NCBI GenBank assembly: GCA_003537495.1
Contig: DPSB01000362.1
Coordinates: forward strand, 1-6,791
Source: Cytophagales bacterium
GTDB lineage: Bacteria; Bacteroidota; Bacteroidia; Cytophagales; Cyclobacteriaceae
DNA: 6,791 nt
Reading direction: 5' to 3'
In this document: in pieces, positions 6,654 to 6,791 of the stretch
How the letters are laid out: every line of letters starts with the position of its first letter
How positions within the stretch are numbered: the stretch's first letter is position 1
Position numbers and translations under genes: made by a program
The notes under the pieces: model-generated
The model's input: only the letters and a program-made list of their open reading frames with translations
The model's database searches: none
Told to the model about the DNA's origin: nothing

Positions 6654-6791
6654 AGCTTGAATAATACTTCAGACACTAGTTTAAAAATGCAGTTTGAATA
6701 GTCCAAACACTTCATTAAGTAGCCTTAACTAATTCTGGTATTTATTGTAACAAACAAGCCTGCTTTACAAATAATCGTTGCCGTTATTTTT
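6654..6791. other. Upstream non-coding DNA of the interrupted beta-barrel gene
   Basis: This 138-base AT-rich stretch reaches the window edge and holds no ORF that I can support. On the minus strand I find no good TAnnTTTG box near the ATG at 6653. A TTTG followed 19 bases later by TAGTTAAG is only a weak promoter candidate. TTGTAA at 6745-6750 and TTACAA at 6765-6770 form a small inverted repeat of unknown meaning. Confidence 0.4.

Noticed and set aside
6745..6770. Small inverted repeat TTGTAA/TTACAA with AAGC/GCTT inside, as a terminator or operator
   Set aside because: The stem is short and bulged, no U-run follows, and such a match is expected by chance in AT-rich DNA.
1..6791. CRISPR array, tRNA or rRNA gene, insertion sequence or defence system
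   Set aside because: I see no regularly spaced repeats, no cloverleaf-like or rRNA sequence, no transposase motifs and no toxin, nuclease or defence domains.

Overview
The window looks like chromosomal DNA of a Bacteroidota bacterium, most likely of the Cytophagales type. Three things suggest this: a DUF2723/GT117 membrane protein and a GWxTD protein, both typical of the phylum; genes with no Shine-Dalgarno sequence but with TAnnTTTG-type -7 boxes just before the start codon; and a secreted protein with a 'GDTI' N-terminal domain and an outer-membrane beta-barrel. The lineage call is inferred from protein families and was not tested by a search.

Layout, left to right. (1) Bases 1-2496, plus strand: the 3' part of a large multi-pass GT117 (DUF2723) glycosyltransferase-like protein whose N-terminus lies outside the window. 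(2) Bases 2497-2581: a short convergent intergenic region almost filled by a long imperfect palindrome that probably terminates transcription. (3) Bases 2582-3358, minus strand: a class I SAM-dependent methyltransferase. (4) Bases 3359-3435: a divergent promoter region. (5) Bases 3436-4593, plus strand: a secreted GWxTD-domain protein. (6) Bases 4631-5374, plus strand: RlmB, the 23S rRNA Gm2251 2'-O-methyltransferase of the SpoU/TrmH family, with its own promoter-like box in the 37-base gap. (7) Bases 5400-6653, minus strand: one gene for a secreted beta-barrel protein, cut in two by an in-frame TAG at 6009-6011. (8) Bases 6654-6791: upstream DNA of that gene, with no gene and no clear promoter.

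The first four genes look like ordinary core-genome content. They are not one operon, because the strands alternate and each gene from 3358 rightwards seems to have its own start signal. The GT117 protein and the methyltransferase could both act on envelope glycans or glycoproteins, but nothing here proves they share a pathway.

The most notable point is the right-hand gene. What looks like two hypothetical proteins is a single reading frame of 417 codons, with a signal peptide and N-terminal domain before the stop and the beta-barrel after it. The frame is intact on both sides, so this is a recent nonsense mutation, a sequencing error or, less likely, readthrough. I see no undescribed defence, mobile or regulatory system in this window.
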